64,000 nucleotides of DNA from Prevotella sp. (GCA_017412705.1 JAFPWS010000053.1:1-64000), one strand, 5' to 3'; shown: positions 16,437 through 27,280, counted from the first letter of the stretch. Numbers and translations are program-made. The notes: generated from the sequence alone by a model not told the origin.

Positions 16437-17696
16437 ATGGCAACTGTAAAGAAAGCGAAAGGCCCCTCAATGATTGAGACCTTTCAGGAATTCAAAGAGA
16501 CAAAGAACATTGACCGTACTACCTTGGTGAGCGTGCTGGAGGAGAGCTTCCGCAACGTCATTGCCAAAATGTTCGGTTCAGATGAGAATTATGACGTCAT
16601 CGTCAACCCCGACAAGGGCGACTTCGAGATTCACCGCAACCGCATCGTGGTGGCTGACGGCGAGGTAAAGGATGAGAACAAGGAGATAGCCCTGAGCGAG
16701 GCCCAGAAGATTGAGCCCGACTACGAGGTGGGCGAAGAGGTGTCTGAGGAGGTGAACTTCCAGAAGTTTGGCCGCCGTGCCATTCTGAACCTGCGCCAGA
16801 CGCTGGCCTCGAAGATTCTGGAGCTGGAGCATGACTCGCTGTACCAGAAGTACAAGGACAAGGTGGGCCAGATTGTCTCCGGTGAGGTGTACCAGATGTG
16901 GAAGCGCGAGGTGCTGCTCATCGACGACGAGGGCAACGAGCTGCACCTGCCCAAGCAGGAGCAGATTCCCGCAGACAACTACCACAAGGGCGAGACGGTG
17001 CGCGCCATTGTCAAGGAGGTGCAGAACGAGAACAACAACCCGCGCATCATCCTGAGCCGTACCAGCAACCAGTTCCTGGAGCGTCTGTTAGAGGCCGAGG
17101 TGCCTGAGATTCAGGACGGCCTGATTACCATCCGTCGCATAGCCCGCATGCCTGGTGAGCGTGCCAAGGTTGCTGTGGAGAGCTACGACGACCGCATAGA
17201 CCCCGTAGGAGCCTGTGTGGGTGTGAAGGGTAGCCGCGTACACGGCATCGTGCGTGAGATGTGCAATGAAAACATCGATGTCATTAACTACTCGAACAAC
17301 ACGCAGCTGTTCATCCAGCGTGCCCTGTCGCCTGCCAAGGTTAGCAGCATCACGCTGAATCCTGAGGAGCACAAGGCTGAGGTCTATCTGCAGCCTGAGG
17401 AGGTGAGCCTGGCCATCGGCAAGGGCGGACTGAACATCAAGCTGGCCTCCATGCTGACAGAATACACCATCGATGTCTTCCGTGTCGTGAACGAAGGCGA
17501 GGCTGACGAGGATATCTATCTGGACGAGTTCGCCGACGAGATTGACCAGTGGATTATCGACTCTATCAAGGCTATCGGTCTTGACACCGCCAAGTCGGTG
17601 CTGAATGCTCCCCGTGAGATGCTCATTGAGAAGGCCGACCTTGAGGAAGAGACCGTCGACCACGTCATTGAGGTGCTGAAGGCTGAGTTCGAGTAA
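16437..17696 (+). CDS. nusA: transcription termination/antitermination protein NusA
   Basis: NusA binds RNA polymerase and nascent RNA and modulates pausing, termination and antitermination. The 419-aa protein has the NusA N-terminal domain (to ~125), an S1 domain (GQIVSGEVYQMWKREVLLID, ~140-210), and two KH domains including DPVGACVGVKGSRVHGIV and VSLAIGKGGLNIKLAS. It lacks the long acidic C-terminal repeats of proteobacterial NusA, as is usual in Bacteroidetes. It lies between rimP and infB. Confidence 0.96.
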   Translation: MATVKKAKGPSMIETFQEFKETKNIDRTTLVSVLEESFRNVIAKMFGSDENYDVIVNPDKGDFEIHRNRIVVADGEVKDENKEIALSEAQKIEPDYEVGEEVSEEVNFQKFGRRAILNLRQTLASKILELEHDSLYQKYKDKVGQIVSGEVYQMWKREVLLIDDEGNELHLPKQEQIPADNYHKGETVRAIVKEVQNENNNPRIILSRTSNQFLERLLEAEVPEIQDGLITIRRIARMPGERAKVAVESYDDRIDPVGACVGVKGSRVHGIVREMCNENIDVINYSNNTQLFIQRALSPAKVSSITLNPEEHKAEVYLQPEEVSLAIGKGGLNIKLASMLTEYTIDVFRVVNEGEADEDIYLDEFADEIDQWIIDSIKAIGLDTAKSVLNAPREMLIEKADLEEETVDHVIEVLKAEFE

Positions 17697-17718
17697 GGGT
17701 TGAAGGTTGAATTTTGAA

Positions 17719-17838
17719 GTACGATGTATTGCCAACGGCAAGTAGGACGTTAAAAGGTAAAAGTAAGGGTTCTCTTACATCGTACATCTACCTGCGCAAA
17801 GCGCATACATCGTAATTCATACATTGTAATTCATACAT
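17719..17838. repeat. short inverted and tandem repeats in the nusA-infB spacer
   Basis: GTACGATGTA (17719-17728) and TACATCGTAC (17776-17785) are inverted copies. A 14-base tandem repeat, ACATCGTAATTCAT then ACATTGTAATTCAT (17807-17834), follows, after a GCGCAAAGCGC mini-hairpin. The 148-base spacer is much longer than the other gaps in this operon. Confidence 0.6.
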
Positions 17839-17844
17839 TTAAAT

Positions 17845-20601
17845 ATGGGAGTAAGATTAAATAAAGTATTATCAGAACTGAATATAGGATTCGAAACGGC
17901 AGTAGAATTCCTGAAGAAGAAGGCGGAGCTGGGCGAGATCAAGGACGATGCCACGCCCAACACCAAGATTAGCGACAGTCAGTATGAGGCTCTGGTCAAC
18001 GAGTTTAATACTGACAAGGCTGTCAAGACGAAGGCCGAGCTGCTGTTCACCAAGAAGGTGAAGGAGAAGAAGGCGGAGAAGCCCGAGACGAAAGAGAAGG
18101 CCGTAGCTCCCACTGACGAGCTGCTAGAACACCGTCCCCAGTTCAAGACGGTAGGTAAGATTGACCTGGACAGCATTGGCAAGCCCAAGGCAAAGCCCGA
18201 GGCCGAGCCTATAGAAGCTACACCTGTGGCTGCTGCCGAGCCACAAGAGGCAGAACCGGAGCCCCCCATCGTAGAGGAACCGGAGCCCATCGTAGAAGAG
18301 AAGGAGCCAGAGAGAGAGGCCGCCCCCAAAGAAGAGGCTGTCGTCGAGGAACAGGAAAAGGTGCTGGCGAAGACGCCTGGCGACCTGAAGGCAGCCCAGA
18401 ACGCGCCCCAGCTGAACGTGGTGGGTAAGATAGACCTGGACTCGCTGAACCAGAGCACCCGTCCCAAGAAGAAGTCGAAGGAGGAGCGCCGCAAGGAACG
18501 CGAGGAGAAGGCTGCCGGTGAGCGCAAAAAGCGTGAGCGCATCCGCCAGGGCAAGGTGGACATCGAGGCTGCTGCCAAGCAGGCTGGCAAGAACGACAAG
18601 AAGAACAAGCAGCAAGGCGGCAACCAGCAGCAGCAGAACCAGCAGGGCGGCGGCAAGAAGAACAAGAAGAACCACATCCAGAAGTCGCTGGAGGTTGACG
18701 ACGAGGCAGTAGCACGCCAGGTCAAGGAGACGCTGGCCCGTCTGACGTCGAAGACCAACCAGAACAAGAAGGGTGCGAAGTACCGTAAGGAGAAACGCGA
18801 CGCCGTTGCTGAGCGCATGAACGAGGAGATGGCTGCCGAGGCAGCAGAGTCAAGAGTGCTGAAGCTGACCGAGTTTGTGACCGTCAGCGAGCTGGCAACG
18901 ATGATGAATGTGGGTGTCAACCAGGTTATCGGTACCTGTATGGCCATCGGCATCATGGTATCTATCAACCAGCGCCTGGATGCGGAGACCATCAACATCG
19001 TTGCCGATGAGTTCGGCTTCACGACGGAATACGTCTCGGCAGAGGTGCAGAACGCCATCACCGAGGAAGAAGACGATGAGAACGACCTGATAAGCCGTGC
19101 TCCTATCGTCACCGTCATGGGTCACGTAGACCACGGTAAGACGTCGCTGCTGGACCACATCCGCAACACCAACGTCATTGCCGGTGAGGCAGGTGGTATC
19201 ACGCAGCACATCGGTGCCTACAACGTGAAACTGAAGGACGGCCACAGTATTACCTTCCTCGACACTCCCGGCCATGAGGCCTTCACGGCCATGCGTGCCC
19301 GTGGTGCCCAGGTGACGGATATCGCCATCATCATTGTTGCTGCCGACGACTCGGTAATGCCTACCACCAAGGAGGCCATTGCCCATGCCCAGGCCGCCAA
19401 CGTGCCGATGGTATTCGCCATTAACAAGATAGACAAGCCAGGAGCCAACCCCGACAAGATTCGCGAGGACCTGGCCAACATGAACCTGCTGGTAGAGGAC
19501 TGGGGCGGTAAGTACCAGTGCCAGGAGATATCGGCCAAGAAAGGCCTTGGTGTCGACGAGCTGCTGGAGAAGGTGTTGCTGGAGGCCGAGATGCTGGACC
19601 TGAAAGCCAACCCCAACCGTAAGGCTACGGGCTCTATCATTGAGTCTTCGCTGGACAAGGGCCGTGGCTACGTCAGCACCGTCCTCGTATCGAACGGTAC
19701 GCTGAAGGTAGGCGACGTCGTCATTGCCGGTACGGCCTGGGGTAAGGTCAAGGCTATGTTCAACGAGCGAAACCAGCGCATTGAGAAGGCCGGTCCTGCC
19801 GAGCCTGCTATCATACTGGGTCTGAACGGCGCTCCTACCGCCGGTGACTCGTTCCACGTGATGGAGACGGAACAGGAAGCCCGCGAGATAGCCAACAAGC
19901 GTGTACAACTGCAGCGCGAGCAGAGCCTGCGTACTACCACGAAGCTGGGTCTCGACGAGTTGTCGCACCGCATTGCCTTGGGTGAGTTCCACGAACTGAA
20001 CATCATCGTCAAGGGTGATACCGACGGTAGTATCGAGGCACTCTCTGACTCTTTCATCAAGCTCAGTACCGAGAAGGTGCAGGTCAACGTCATAGCCAAG
20101 GCCGTGGGTCAGATTTCGGAGAACGACGTCATGCTGGCTTCGGCCTCCGATGCCATCATCGTTGGTTTCCAGGTACGTCCCTCTGCTGACGCTCGTCGTC
20201 TGGCTGAGCGCGAGGGGGTTGAAATCAACACCTACTCTATCATCTACGACGCTATCGATGAGGTGAAGTCGACGATGGAGGGTATGCTCGACAAGGTGAA
20301 GAAGGAGATTGTCACCGGTGAGATTGAGGTAAAGCAGGTGTTCAAGATATCGAAGGTGGGTACCGTTGCTGGCGGTCTGGTGATCGACGGTAAGGTACAC
20401 AATAAGGACAAGGCCCGCGTGGTACGCGACGGTATCGTCATCCACACCGCTGCCATCGACGCCCTGAAGCGCTACAAGGATGATGCCAAGGAAGTGGCAA
20501 CGGGTCTGGAGTGCGGTATCTCGCTGGTGAACTTCAACGATATCCAGGTAGGTGATATTATCGAGACCTTCACGGAGATTGAGGTAGAGCAGAAACTGTA
20601 G
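17845..20601 (+). CDS. infB: translation initiation factor IF-2
   Basis: IF-2 is the GTPase that places fMet-tRNA on the 30S subunit. The 918-aa protein has an N-terminal IF2 helical module ([21 protein letters not shown]). A ~250-residue low-complexity Lys/Glu/Ala/Gln region follows. The G domain has [12 protein letters not shown] (~425), DTPGHEAF (~473) and NKID (~527), and the C-terminal IF2 domains end at EIEVEQKL. The low-complexity part is typical and varies between species. The stop is 2 bases from the sufB start. Confidence 0.97.
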   Translation: MGVRLNKVLSELNIGFETAVEFLKKKAELGEIKDDATPNTKISDSQYEALVNEFNTDKAVKTKAELLFTKKVKEKKAEKPETKEKAVAPTDELLEHRPQFKTVGKIDLDSIGKPKAKPEAEPIEATPVAAAEPQEAEPEPPIVEEPEPIVEEKEPEREAAPKEEAVVEEQEKVLAKTPGDLKAAQNAPQLNVVGKIDLDSLNQSTRPKKKSKEERRKEREEKAAGERKKRERIRQGKVDIEAAAKQAGKNDKKNKQQGGNQQQQNQQGGGKKNKKNHIQKSLEVDDEAVARQVKETLARLTSKTNQNKKGAKYRKEKRDAVAERMNEEMAAEAAESRVLKLTEFVTVSELATMMNVGVNQVIGTCMAIGIMVSINQRLDAETINIVADEFGFTTEYVSAEVQNAITEEEDDENDLISRAPIVTVMGHVDHGKTSLLDHIRNTNVIAGEAGGITQHIGAYNVKLKDGHSITFLDTPGHEAFTAMRARGAQVTDIAIIIVAADDSVMPTTKEAIAHAQAANVPMVFAINKIDKPGANPDKIREDLANMNLLVEDWGGKYQCQEISAKKGLGVDELLEKVLLEAEMLDLKANPNRKATGSIIESSLDKGRGYVSTVLVSNGTLKVGDVVIAGTAWGKVKAMFNERNQRIEKAGPAEPAIILGLNGAPTAGDSFHVMETEQEAREIANKRVQLQREQSLRTTTKLGLDELSHRIALGEFHELNIIVKGDTDGSIEALSDSFIKLSTEKVQVNVIAKAVGQISENDVMLASASDAIIVGFQVRPSADARRLAEREGVEINTYSIIYDAIDEVKSTMEGMLDKVKKEIVTGEIEVKQVFKISKVGTVAGGLVIDGKVHNKDKARVVRDGIVIHTAAIDALKRYKDDAKEVATGLECGISLVNFNDIQVGDIIETFTEIEVEQKL

Positions 20602-20603
20602 TA

Positions 20604-22061
20604 ATGTCAGAACAGAAGAATCAATTTGTCCGTCAGGTGGCCGAGCAGAAATACGAGTTCGGCTTCACGACGGATGTACATACAGAAATCATTGAGAAGG
20701 GCCTGAACGAAGACATCGTCAGGCTCATCTCTGCCAAGAAGGGCGAACCAGAGTGGATGCTTGAGTTCCGCCTCAAGGCCTTCCGCTACTGGCAGGAGCA
20801 GACAGAACCCAAGTGGGGCCACGTGCATGTTCCGCCAGTAGACTATCAGACCATCAGCTATTATGCAGACCCGATGGCCGGAAATCCCAGTATATCCGGA
20901 GAATCCAGCAAGATTGACCCTGAATTGGAGAAGACCTTCGACAAGCTGGGTATCCCTTTGGAGGAACGCCTGGCCCTGAGCGGCAATACCGCTGTCGATG
21001 CCATCATGGACTCGGTGAGCGTCAAGACCACATTTAAGGAGAAACTGCGTGAGAAAGGCGTCATCTTCTGTTCCATCGGTGAGGCTATCAAGGAGCATCC
21101 TAATCTGGTGCGCCAGTATCTGGGTACAGTGGTGCCTTATCGCGATAACTTCTTTGCTGCCCTCAATTCGGCTGTGTTCAGCGATGGCTCATTTGTGTAT
21201 ATTCCCAAGGGGGTACGCTGTCCGATGGAACTCAGTTCTTATTTCCGCATCAACGCCCGTAATACGGGCCAGTTTGAGCGCACGTTAATCATTGCCGATG
21301 ACGATGCTTACGTAAGTTATCTGGAAGGATGTACGGCCCCGATGCGCGATGAGAATCAGTTGCACGCTGCTATCGTAGAGATTATCGTGATGAACCGTGC
21401 AGAGGTGAAGTACTCTACCGTGCAGAACTGGTACCCAGGCGACGAGAACGGAAAAGGTGGTGTGCTGAATCTGGTCACCAAGCGTGGCGATCTGCGTGGA
21501 GTTGACTCTAAACTCTCCTGGACTCAGGTAGAGACGGGCTCTGCCATCACGTGGAAATATCCGTCTTGTATTCTGCGTGGTGACAACTCTCAGGCGGAAT
21601 TCTATTCGGTGGCTGTGACGAACAACTACCAGGAGGCCGATACAGGCACGAAGATGATACATATCGGCAAGAATACTAAGTCGACCATCATCTCGAAAGG
21701 CATCTCTGCTGGTCATTCGCAGAACTCTTATCGCGGATTGGTGCGTGCAGCAGCTACAGCCGACAATGCCCGCAACTACTCATCATGCGACTCGTTATTG
21801 TTGGGTTCTAATTGTGGCGCCCATACCTTCCCCTATATGGATGTGCATAACGATACTGCCATCTTCGAACATGAGGCAACGACCTCGAAGATTTCAGAGG
21901 ATCAGCTGTTTTATTGTAATCAGCGCGGCATCCCCACGGAACAGGCCGTCGGACTTATTGTTAACGGTTATGCCAAGGAGGTCTTGCAGAAACTCCCGAT
22001 GGAGTTTGCTGTCGAGGCTCAGAAACTATTAAGTGTATCATTAGAAGGAACTGTAGGTTAA
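20604..22061 (+). CDS. sufB: Fe-S cluster assembly protein SufB
   Basis: SufB is the scaffold subunit of the SufBCD complex, on which Fe-S clusters are built in the cytoplasm. The 485-aa length is normal. Recognisable segments are [47 protein letters not shown], and [18 protein letters not shown], which carries the conserved Cys. It follows infB by only 2 bases, joining Suf assembly to the translation-factor operon. No suf regulator (SufR or IscR) is seen. Confidence 0.97.
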   Translation: MSEQKNQFVRQVAEQKYEFGFTTDVHTEIIEKGLNEDIVRLISAKKGEPEWMLEFRLKAFRYWQEQTEPKWGHVHVPPVDYQTISYYADPMAGNPSISGESSKIDPELEKTFDKLGIPLEERLALSGNTAVDAIMDSVSVKTTFKEKLREKGVIFCSIGEAIKEHPNLVRQYLGTVVPYRDNFFAALNSAVFSDGSFVYIPKGVRCPMELSSYFRINARNTGQFERTLIIADDDAYVSYLEGCTAPMRDENQLHAAIVEIIVMNRAEVKYSTVQNWYPGDENGKGGVLNLVTKRGDLRGVDSKLSWTQVETGSAITWKYPSCILRGDNSQAEFYSVAVTNNYQEADTGTKMIHIGKNTKSTIISKGISAGHSQNSYRGLVRAAATADNARNYSSCDSLLLGSNCGAHTFPYMDVHNDTAIFEHEATTSKISEDQLFYCNQRGIPTEQAVGLIVNGYAKEVLQKLPMEFAVEAQKLLSVSLEGTVG

Positions 22062-22078
22062 AAGTAAAAAGGTAAAAA

Positions 22079-22834
22079 ATGCTTGAAGTCAAGAACTTAC
22101 ATGCTCGCATTGGCGAGAAAGAGATATTGAAGGGCATCGACCTCGTGATCAACGATGGTGAGACGCATGCCATCATGGGTCCTAACGGCTCAGGAAAGTC
22201 AACCCTAAGTGCTGTGCTCGTGGGCAATCCGCTCTATGAGGTCACGGAGGGTGAGGCTTATTTCAATGGTAAGGACCTGCTCGAGATGAAGCCCGAGGAT
22301 CGTGCCCATGAAGGACTTTTCCTCTCGTTCCAGTATCCTGTGGAGATTCCTGGTGTGTCGATGACCAACTTCATGAAGGCAGCCATCAACGAGAAGCGCA
22401 AGTATCAGGGCTTGGAGCCGATGAATGCTGCCGAATTCCTGAAGTTGATGCGTGAGAAGCGCAAGGTGGTGGAACTCGACTCCAAACTGGCCAATCGCTC
22501 AGTAAACGAGGGCTTCAGCGGTGGTGAGAAGAAGCGCAACGAGATATTCCAGATGGCGATGCTGGAGCCTAAGCTGAGTATCCTCGACGAGACGGATTCA
22601 GGTCTTGATGTCGATGCGATGCGTATCGTGGCAGAGGGCGTGAACAAACTCCAGACGCCTGAGACGTCGTGCATCGTCATCACCCACTACGACCGTCTGC
22701 TGGAGATGATTCGTCCGCAGTTCGTACACGTATTATATAAAGGTCGTATCGTAAAGACTGGCGGCCCTGAGTTGGCTAAGCAGATTCAGGAGCACGGCTA
22801 CGACTGGATTAAGGAAGAAATCGGAGAAGAATGA
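22079..22834 (+). CDS. sufC: Fe-S cluster assembly ATPase SufC
   Basis: SufC is the soluble ABC-type ATPase that drives SufBD conformational change. The 251-aa protein has Walker A GPNGSGKST (~34-42), the signature FSGGEKKRNEI (~146), Walker B-like LSILDETDSGLD, and the switch His in VITHY. It has no membrane segment, as expected. It lies 17 bases after sufB, and its last 4 bases overlap the sufD start (ATGA). Confidence 0.97.
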   Translation: MLEVKNLHARIGEKEILKGIDLVINDGETHAIMGPNGSGKSTLSAVLVGNPLYEVTEGEAYFNGKDLLEMKPEDRAHEGLFLSFQYPVEIPGVSMTNFMKAAINEKRKYQGLEPMNAAEFLKLMREKRKVVELDSKLANRSVNEGFSGGEKKRNEIFQMAMLEPKLSILDETDSGLDVDAMRIVAEGVNKLQTPETSCIVITHYDRLLEMIRPQFVHVLYKGRIVKTGGPELAKQIQEHGYDWIKEEIGEE

Positions 22835-24159
22835 TGGCAAGCGAGCAACAATACATCGACCTCTACGAGCAAGCCCGTCAGATGATTCACCAGCACTCGT
22901 CCAACGTGATGAATGCTGAGCGCGACGCAGCATTTGGACGCTTCAGGGCCAAAGGATTCCCTACCCGCAAGGTGGAACGCTACAAGTACACCGACATGCA
23001 GGCTGTCTTTGCTCCCGACTACGGTCTGAACCTCAACCGCCTGCAGATTCCCGTCGACCCGTACAAGGCCTTCCGTTGCGATGTGCCCAACCTCTCGACA
23101 TCGCTCTACTTCGTGGTCAACGACATGTTCTACTCCAAGGCCCTGCCCAAGGGACATCTGCCTGAGGGCGTCGTCATAGGCTCGCTGAAGGACTTAGCCA
23201 CAACCCGATACTACAACCAGCTGGCCTCCAAGGGCAATGATGCCGTTACCGACCTGAATACCATGCTGGCCCAGGACGGCCTATACGTCTACGTTCCCCG
23301 TGGCGTCAAGGTAGACCGCGCCATACAGGTCATCAACATCCTGCGCTCTGACGTCGACCTCATGGTCAATCGGCGCGTCCTCATCGTACTTGAGGAAGGT
23401 GCCGAGCTCAAGATGCTCTTCTGCGACCATGCTGCCGATGATAAGAATTTCCTTGCCACCCAGGTCATCGAGGCCTATGTGGGCGAGAATGCCTCGCTCG
23501 ACCTCTATTGCCTTGAGGAGACTCATTATAAGAATGTACGCGTGAGCAATGTCTATATCGACCAGCAAGCCAACAGCCGCGTGAACCACAACGTCATCAC
23601 CCTGCACAACGGCGTTACCCGCAATAAGCTCGACCTCACCTTCTCTGGCGAGGGAGCCGAGTGCCAGTGCTATGGCTGTGTGATTGCCGACAAGCAGCAG
23701 CACGTGGATAACAACACGCTGATCACCCATCGTGTGCCCCATTGTACCTCTAACGAGCTTTATAAGTATGTGCTCGATGACAAGGCCGTTGGTGCCTTTG
23801 CAGGCCGTGTGTTGGTAGAGCATGGGGCTCAGAAGACCGCTTCGCAGATGACCAACCAGAACCTCACAGCCACCCGTGAGGCCCGCATGTACACCCAACC
23901 GATGCTGGAGATATATGCCGACGACGTGAAGTGTGCCCACGGTTCCACCGTTGGTCAGCTCAACGATGCGGCCCTTTTCTATATGCGCCAGCGCGGCATC
24001 TCGCTTGCCGAGGCCAAGCTTCTGTTGCAGAATGCCTTCATCAACGAGGTCATCGACAAGATGCAGCTTGCCCCCCTTCGCGATCGCCTGCATCACCTCG
24101 TAGAAAAGCGCTTCCGAGGAGAACTCAACAAATGCGAAGGCTGCAAGCTCTGCAAATAA
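22831..24159 (+). CDS. sufD: Fe-S cluster assembly protein SufD
   Basis: SufD pairs with SufB in the SufBC2D scaffold. The 442-aa protein is related to SufB in its C-terminal beta-helix half, with LMVNRRVLIVLEEGAELKM, HGSTVGQLNDAALFYMRQRG and AFINEVIDKM. It ends with a Cys-rich tail, CEGCKLCK. ATGs at 22831 and 22834 are both possible; the first overlaps the sufC stop. It is the last gene of the run; pepD is convergent 19 bases downstream, with no strong hairpin between. Confidence 0.95.
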   Translation: MMASEQQYIDLYEQARQMIHQHSSNVMNAERDAAFGRFRAKGFPTRKVERYKYTDMQAVFAPDYGLNLNRLQIPVDPYKAFRCDVPNLSTSLYFVVNDMFYSKALPKGHLPEGVVIGSLKDLATTRYYNQLASKGNDAVTDLNTMLAQDGLYVYVPRGVKVDRAIQVINILRSDVDLMVNRRVLIVLEEGAELKMLFCDHAADDKNFLATQVIEAYVGENASLDLYCLEETHYKNVRVSNVYIDQQANSRVNHNVITLHNGVTRNKLDLTFSGEGAECQCYGCVIADKQQHVDNNTLITHRVPHCTSNELYKYVLDDKAVGAFAGRVLVEHGAQKTASQMTNQNLTATREARMYTQPMLEIYADDVKCAHGSTVGQLNDAALFYMRQRGISLAEAKLLLQNAFINEVIDKMQLAPLRDRLHHLVEKRFRGELNKCEGCKLCK

Positions 24160-24178
24160 AATAATAAATAATCAGGTA

Positions 24179-25627
24179 TCAGAGCGACATCCGCTTCAGC
24201 AACGCTATCAGCACCTTCCAGATATCATCGATGGTCGACAGTTCCACCCGCTCGCTGGTAGAATGAGGTTCCACGATGCGTGGTCCGATGCTGGCTATCT
24301 GGATGCCCGGATAGTGCTGCACAAAAAAGCCCGCCTCCAACACGAAATGCATGGCCACCATTCGAGGACGCCATCCCAGCACATCCTGGAACGTATTGCT
24401 GACCAGTTGCAAGAAGGCTGATTGCTGGTCTTCCTGCCAGGCCGGAGCCAGCATGGCAGTCTCCGAGGCAGCGCCGACAGCTGAGAATGCCGCGGCAATG
24501 TCCTGACTCAACCGGCGCATGTCGTCGTCGATAAAGCTGCGTGTATGTGTACTCACAAGGATATGGTCGTCAGCCATGCTGATGCGTCCTATGTTGTTCG
24601 ATGTCTCCACCGTATCCTGCATGACACTACTCATGCAGATTACCCCCTGAGGAACCTTGCGCAGACACGTCATCAGCGCCTCCGAAGCCTTCTTCTCAAC
24701 AACACTCCCTTGAGGCTCACAGGCCTCTATGGTGCAGGTCATGCCTGCATCCTGAGGATACGCCTCGTGCAGATGTCTGTTCACATCCTGTAGGGCATCA
24801 CAAAGAGAGGATAGTGTATCAGCCGATGGGAATACCGTCACCAGCTCGCCACTGGAAGCTATCGACGCATTGGCCTCGCCTATATTGACAGATGACATGC
24901 AGAAGTCATACTTCTTCGCAAGATGCTCCCAAACAGCCAAGGCCGCCACGACAGCGGAACAACGACCTTTGTTAATATCGACACCAGAGTGACCACCCAG
25001 GCCACCCGCTATCCGTATACGATACCAGTTGCTCTTGTCGCCTGGGACAGGCATCCGTCTGATGGGGATGCGGTGGAACTGCAGGCAGGCTCCTGCGGCA
25101 CCAGTAGTGATGGTGTCGTAGTCCTCCGAGTCCAGATTGATGACCTTGCGCCCCCTGAGGAAGTTCTTACCCAGCTGCGAGGCTCCTGACATGCCGTCCT
25201 CTTCGTTCGTCGTGGTGATGACCTCAAGAGCGGGATGCGTAATGCTGTCATCTTCCAACACGGCAAGCGCCATCGACAGGCCGATGCCGTTGTCTGCGCC
25301 TAACGATGTGCCGCGGGCCTTCATCCAGCCATTCTCCTCATAGGCCTCAATGGGGTCGCCGAGAGGATTGCTCATCCCAACGCATACCATATCCATGTGG
25401 TTCAGCAGTACGACGGGTTCTGCGCCCTCACAGCCTGGGCTGGCAGACTTGCGTATCACCACGCAGTTCTCCTTGTCGCGCTCGTACTCCAGGTGAAGAC
25501 GTTCTGCAAACCGGCAGAGATAGTCAGCAACTTGCTCCTCGTGATGCGAGGGGCGTGGTATTTGGTTCAGCTCTTTAAAGATGCTGAAGACCCGTTTGGT
25601 CGTTGGATATGATATCATCATTTTCAT
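24179..25627 (-). CDS. pepD: aminoacyl-histidine dipeptidase (peptidase D, M20)
   Basis: This cytosolic zinc dipeptidase is of the PepD (Xaa-His dipeptidase) type. At 482 aa it has the usual length. Metal and catalytic motifs are VVLLNHMDMVCVG (His, Asp), GTSLGADNGIGLSMALAVLED (bridging Asp), and TTNEEDGMSGA (catalytic Glu, ligand Glu). GGLGGHSGVDINKGR is the lid-domain segment, and PHSTSERVELSTIDD supplies the C-terminal His. The open frame starts MKMMIS; either later Met is possible. The aldo/keto reductase gene lies upstream on the same strand, 17 bases away. Confidence 0.94.
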   Translation of the reverse strand: MKMMISYPTTKRVFSIFKELNQIPRPSHHEEQVADYLCRFAERLHLEYERDKENCVVIRKSASPGCEGAEPVVLLNHMDMVCVGMSNPLGDPIEAYEENGWMKARGTSLGADNGIGLSMALAVLEDDSITHPALEVITTTNEEDGMSGASQLGKNFLRGRKVINLDSEDYDTITTGAAGACLQFHRIPIRRMPVPGDKSNWYRIRIAGGLGGHSGVDINKGRCSAVVAALAVWEHLAKKYDFCMSSVNIGEANASIASSGELVTVFPSADTLSSLCDALQDVNRHLHEAYPQDAGMTCTIEACEPQGSVVEKKASEALMTCLRKVPQGVICMSSVMQDTVETSNNIGRISMADDHILVSTHTRSFIDDDMRRLSQDIAAAFSAVGAASETAMLAPAWQEDQQSAFLQLVSNTFQDVLGWRPRMVAMHFVLEAGFFVQHYPGIQIASIGPRIVEPHSTSERVELSTIDDIWKVLIALLKRMSL

Positions 25628-25644
25628 GCGTGTTTTGAGTATCC

Positions 25645-26997
25645 CTACTTATGCCTCAACAGGCTGACGATGCGCCCCATCTGATTGGGAATGCGAATCT
25701 GCTGAGGACACTTCGGGAGGCAGGCCTCGCAGTCGACACACTGGTTGGCACGCTTCTCGGCAGGCAACGCCTGACGGTAGTCGGCAACGAAATGCTGCTG
25801 GCGCTCAGCATAGTCGGGAGCTGAGGTCTCAGGCAGTGGAAGCAGGTGCTTGTTGACCGCATCGTTGTAGAAACTGAAATTGCCGGGAATGTCAACGCCG
25901 TAAGGACAAGGCATGCAGTAAGCGCAGGTGGTGCAGGGAATGGTGGGGAAACCCGCCATTTGGTCGGCGATGTCAGCCAGTAGCCTGTTCTCCGATTCCG
26001 TACACACCTCCAAGGGCGAGAAGGTGGTCACGTTGTCAACGAGATGCTCCATACGGTTCATACCACTAAGGGTAGTCAGCACATTGGGATAGGAGCCCAC
26101 CCAGCGGAAAGCCCAGCGGGCCGTACTGTCGGCAGGACGTACAGCTTTCAGCTGGTCAGACAGTTCGCTGGCCATACGCCCGAAGGCACCACCTCGCAGG
26201 GGTTCCATGATGACTGCCTGCACGCCCGCTTTCTCTAATTTCCCATACAGATATTCTGCGTCGGCATCATGCCGACGACCTTGCCTGAGCGATGCATGGC
26301 GCCAGTCGAGGAAGTTCATCTGTATCTGCACGAAGTCCCAATGGTACTCTTCCTGACGGTCTATCAGCCAGTCGAAGTCGCGCACATCACCATGATACGA
26401 GAATCCCAGATGCTTTATGCGCCCCGCCTCACGTTCCTTCAACAGGAAGTCGAGCACGCCATTGTCCAAGAAACGGCCCTTAAGGGTCTCCATGCCTCCG
26501 CCAATGCTGTGCAACAGGTAATAGTCGATATAGTCCACCTTCAGACGTTCGAACGACTGCTCGTACAATCGCTTTGACTCGTCGTAGCTCCAAAGTCGCT
26601 TGTTCTGGTTCGACATCTTGGTGGCTACATGATATTTATCTCTGGGAAACCGGCTCAACGTATTTCCCGTCAACACTTCAGAACGGCCGCCCATATACAT
26701 CGGTGCCGTATCATAATAGTTCACGCCGTGAGCAATGGCATAGTCCACTAACTTGTCCACCTCTTCCTGATTGTCAGGCAGACGCATCATGCCGAATCCA
26801 AGCAGCGAGATACGCTCACCCGAGCCATGTTGCACACGGTAGGTCATACGATTGTCACCAACGGCAGACACAGCGGGCTTCGTGTCACCAGCCCACACTT
26901 TCAGTGGCTCAAGCGCCATCGCTGCCATTGCCGAACCTGCCGCAACACCCAGCCGCTTCAGGAATTCCCTTCTGTCAATGTCCGTCGTCTTACTCAT
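25645..26997 (-). CDS. aldo/keto reductase with Tat signal and two Fe-S motifs
   Basis: The 450-aa protein starts with a twin-arginine type leader (DRREFLKRLGVAAGSAMAAMA). An AKR barrel follows, with LGFGMMRLP, the catalytic Asp/Tyr segment NYYDTAPMYMGG, and YYLLHSIGGG. The C-terminus has two cysteine clusters typical of 4Fe-4S binding, CTTCAYCMPCPYG (~353-365) and CVDCEACLPKCPQQI (~417-431). The combination suggests an exported oxidoreductase passing electrons through Fe-S centres. The substrate is unknown. It lies 17 bases upstream of pepD. Confidence 0.88.
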   Translation of the reverse strand: MSKTTDIDRREFLKRLGVAAGSAMAAMALEPLKVWAGDTKPAVSAVGDNRMTYRVQHGSGERISLLGFGMMRLPDNQEEVDKLVDYAIAHGVNYYDTAPMYMGGRSEVLTGNTLSRFPRDKYHVATKMSNQNKRLWSYDESKRLYEQSFERLKVDYIDYYLLHSIGGGMETLKGRFLDNGVLDFLLKEREAGRIKHLGFSYHGDVRDFDWLIDRQEEYHWDFVQIQMNFLDWRHASLRQGRRHDADAEYLYGKLEKAGVQAVIMEPLRGGAFGRMASELSDQLKAVRPADSTARWAFRWVGSYPNVLTTLSGMNRMEHLVDNVTTFSPLEVCTESENRLLADIADQMAGFPTIPCTTCAYCMPCPYGVDIPGNFSFYNDAVNKHLLPLPETSAPDYAERQQHFVADYRQALPAEKRANQCVDCEACLPKCPQQIRIPNQMGRIVSLLRHK

Positions 26998-27103
26998 AGC
27001 AATATTCGTTTAATAGGCGTGGTGATGAATTACTCATCATACCAAAGTCTTAGCTATCTAGTTTAGTCGTAAAGATATAAATCTGAAGATGTTTCGCACT
27101 CAG

Positions 27104-27175
27104 TACCCCGACCCAGAATCGAACTGGGAACTAAGTCTTAGGAGGACCTTGTTATATCCATTTAACTATCAGGGC
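27104..27175 (-). tRNA. tRNA-Arg (anticodon CCT)
   Basis: The reverse complement folds as a cloverleaf: acceptor GCCCTGA/TCGGGGT (two G-U pairs), D stem GTTA/TAAC, anticodon stem AGGTC/GACTT with loop CTCCTAA, 4-base variable loop, T stem CCCAG/CTGGG with loop TTCGATT, and discriminator A. CCA is not encoded. It reads AGG codons. Confidence 0.93.
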
Positions 27176-27189
27176 GCCAAAACTGACTG

Positions 27190-27197
27190 CAAAGGTA
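27190..27197 (-). promoter_or_regulatory. -7 box of the tRNA-Arg promoter
   Basis: TACCTTTG on the minus strand, 14 bases before the tRNA 5' end. A TTTG lies about 24 bases further upstream. Confidence 0.55.
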
Positions 27198-27272
27198 CGA
27201 AATAATTGAGAATTAAGATTGCAAAGTCACACTTTTCTTTTAGAAAAGAATTAAGAATTAAGAAATATTTGC

Positions 27273-27280
27273 TACCTTTG
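27273..27280 (+). promoter_or_regulatory. -7 box of the MaoC-like gene
   Basis: TACCTTTG, 28 bases before the ATG at 27309. No clear -33 element at the usual distance. Confidence 0.5.

Noticed and set aside
18850..20445. 531-residue open frame on the minus strand
   Set aside because: It lies wholly opposite infB, whose G-domain motifs prove the plus-strand reading.
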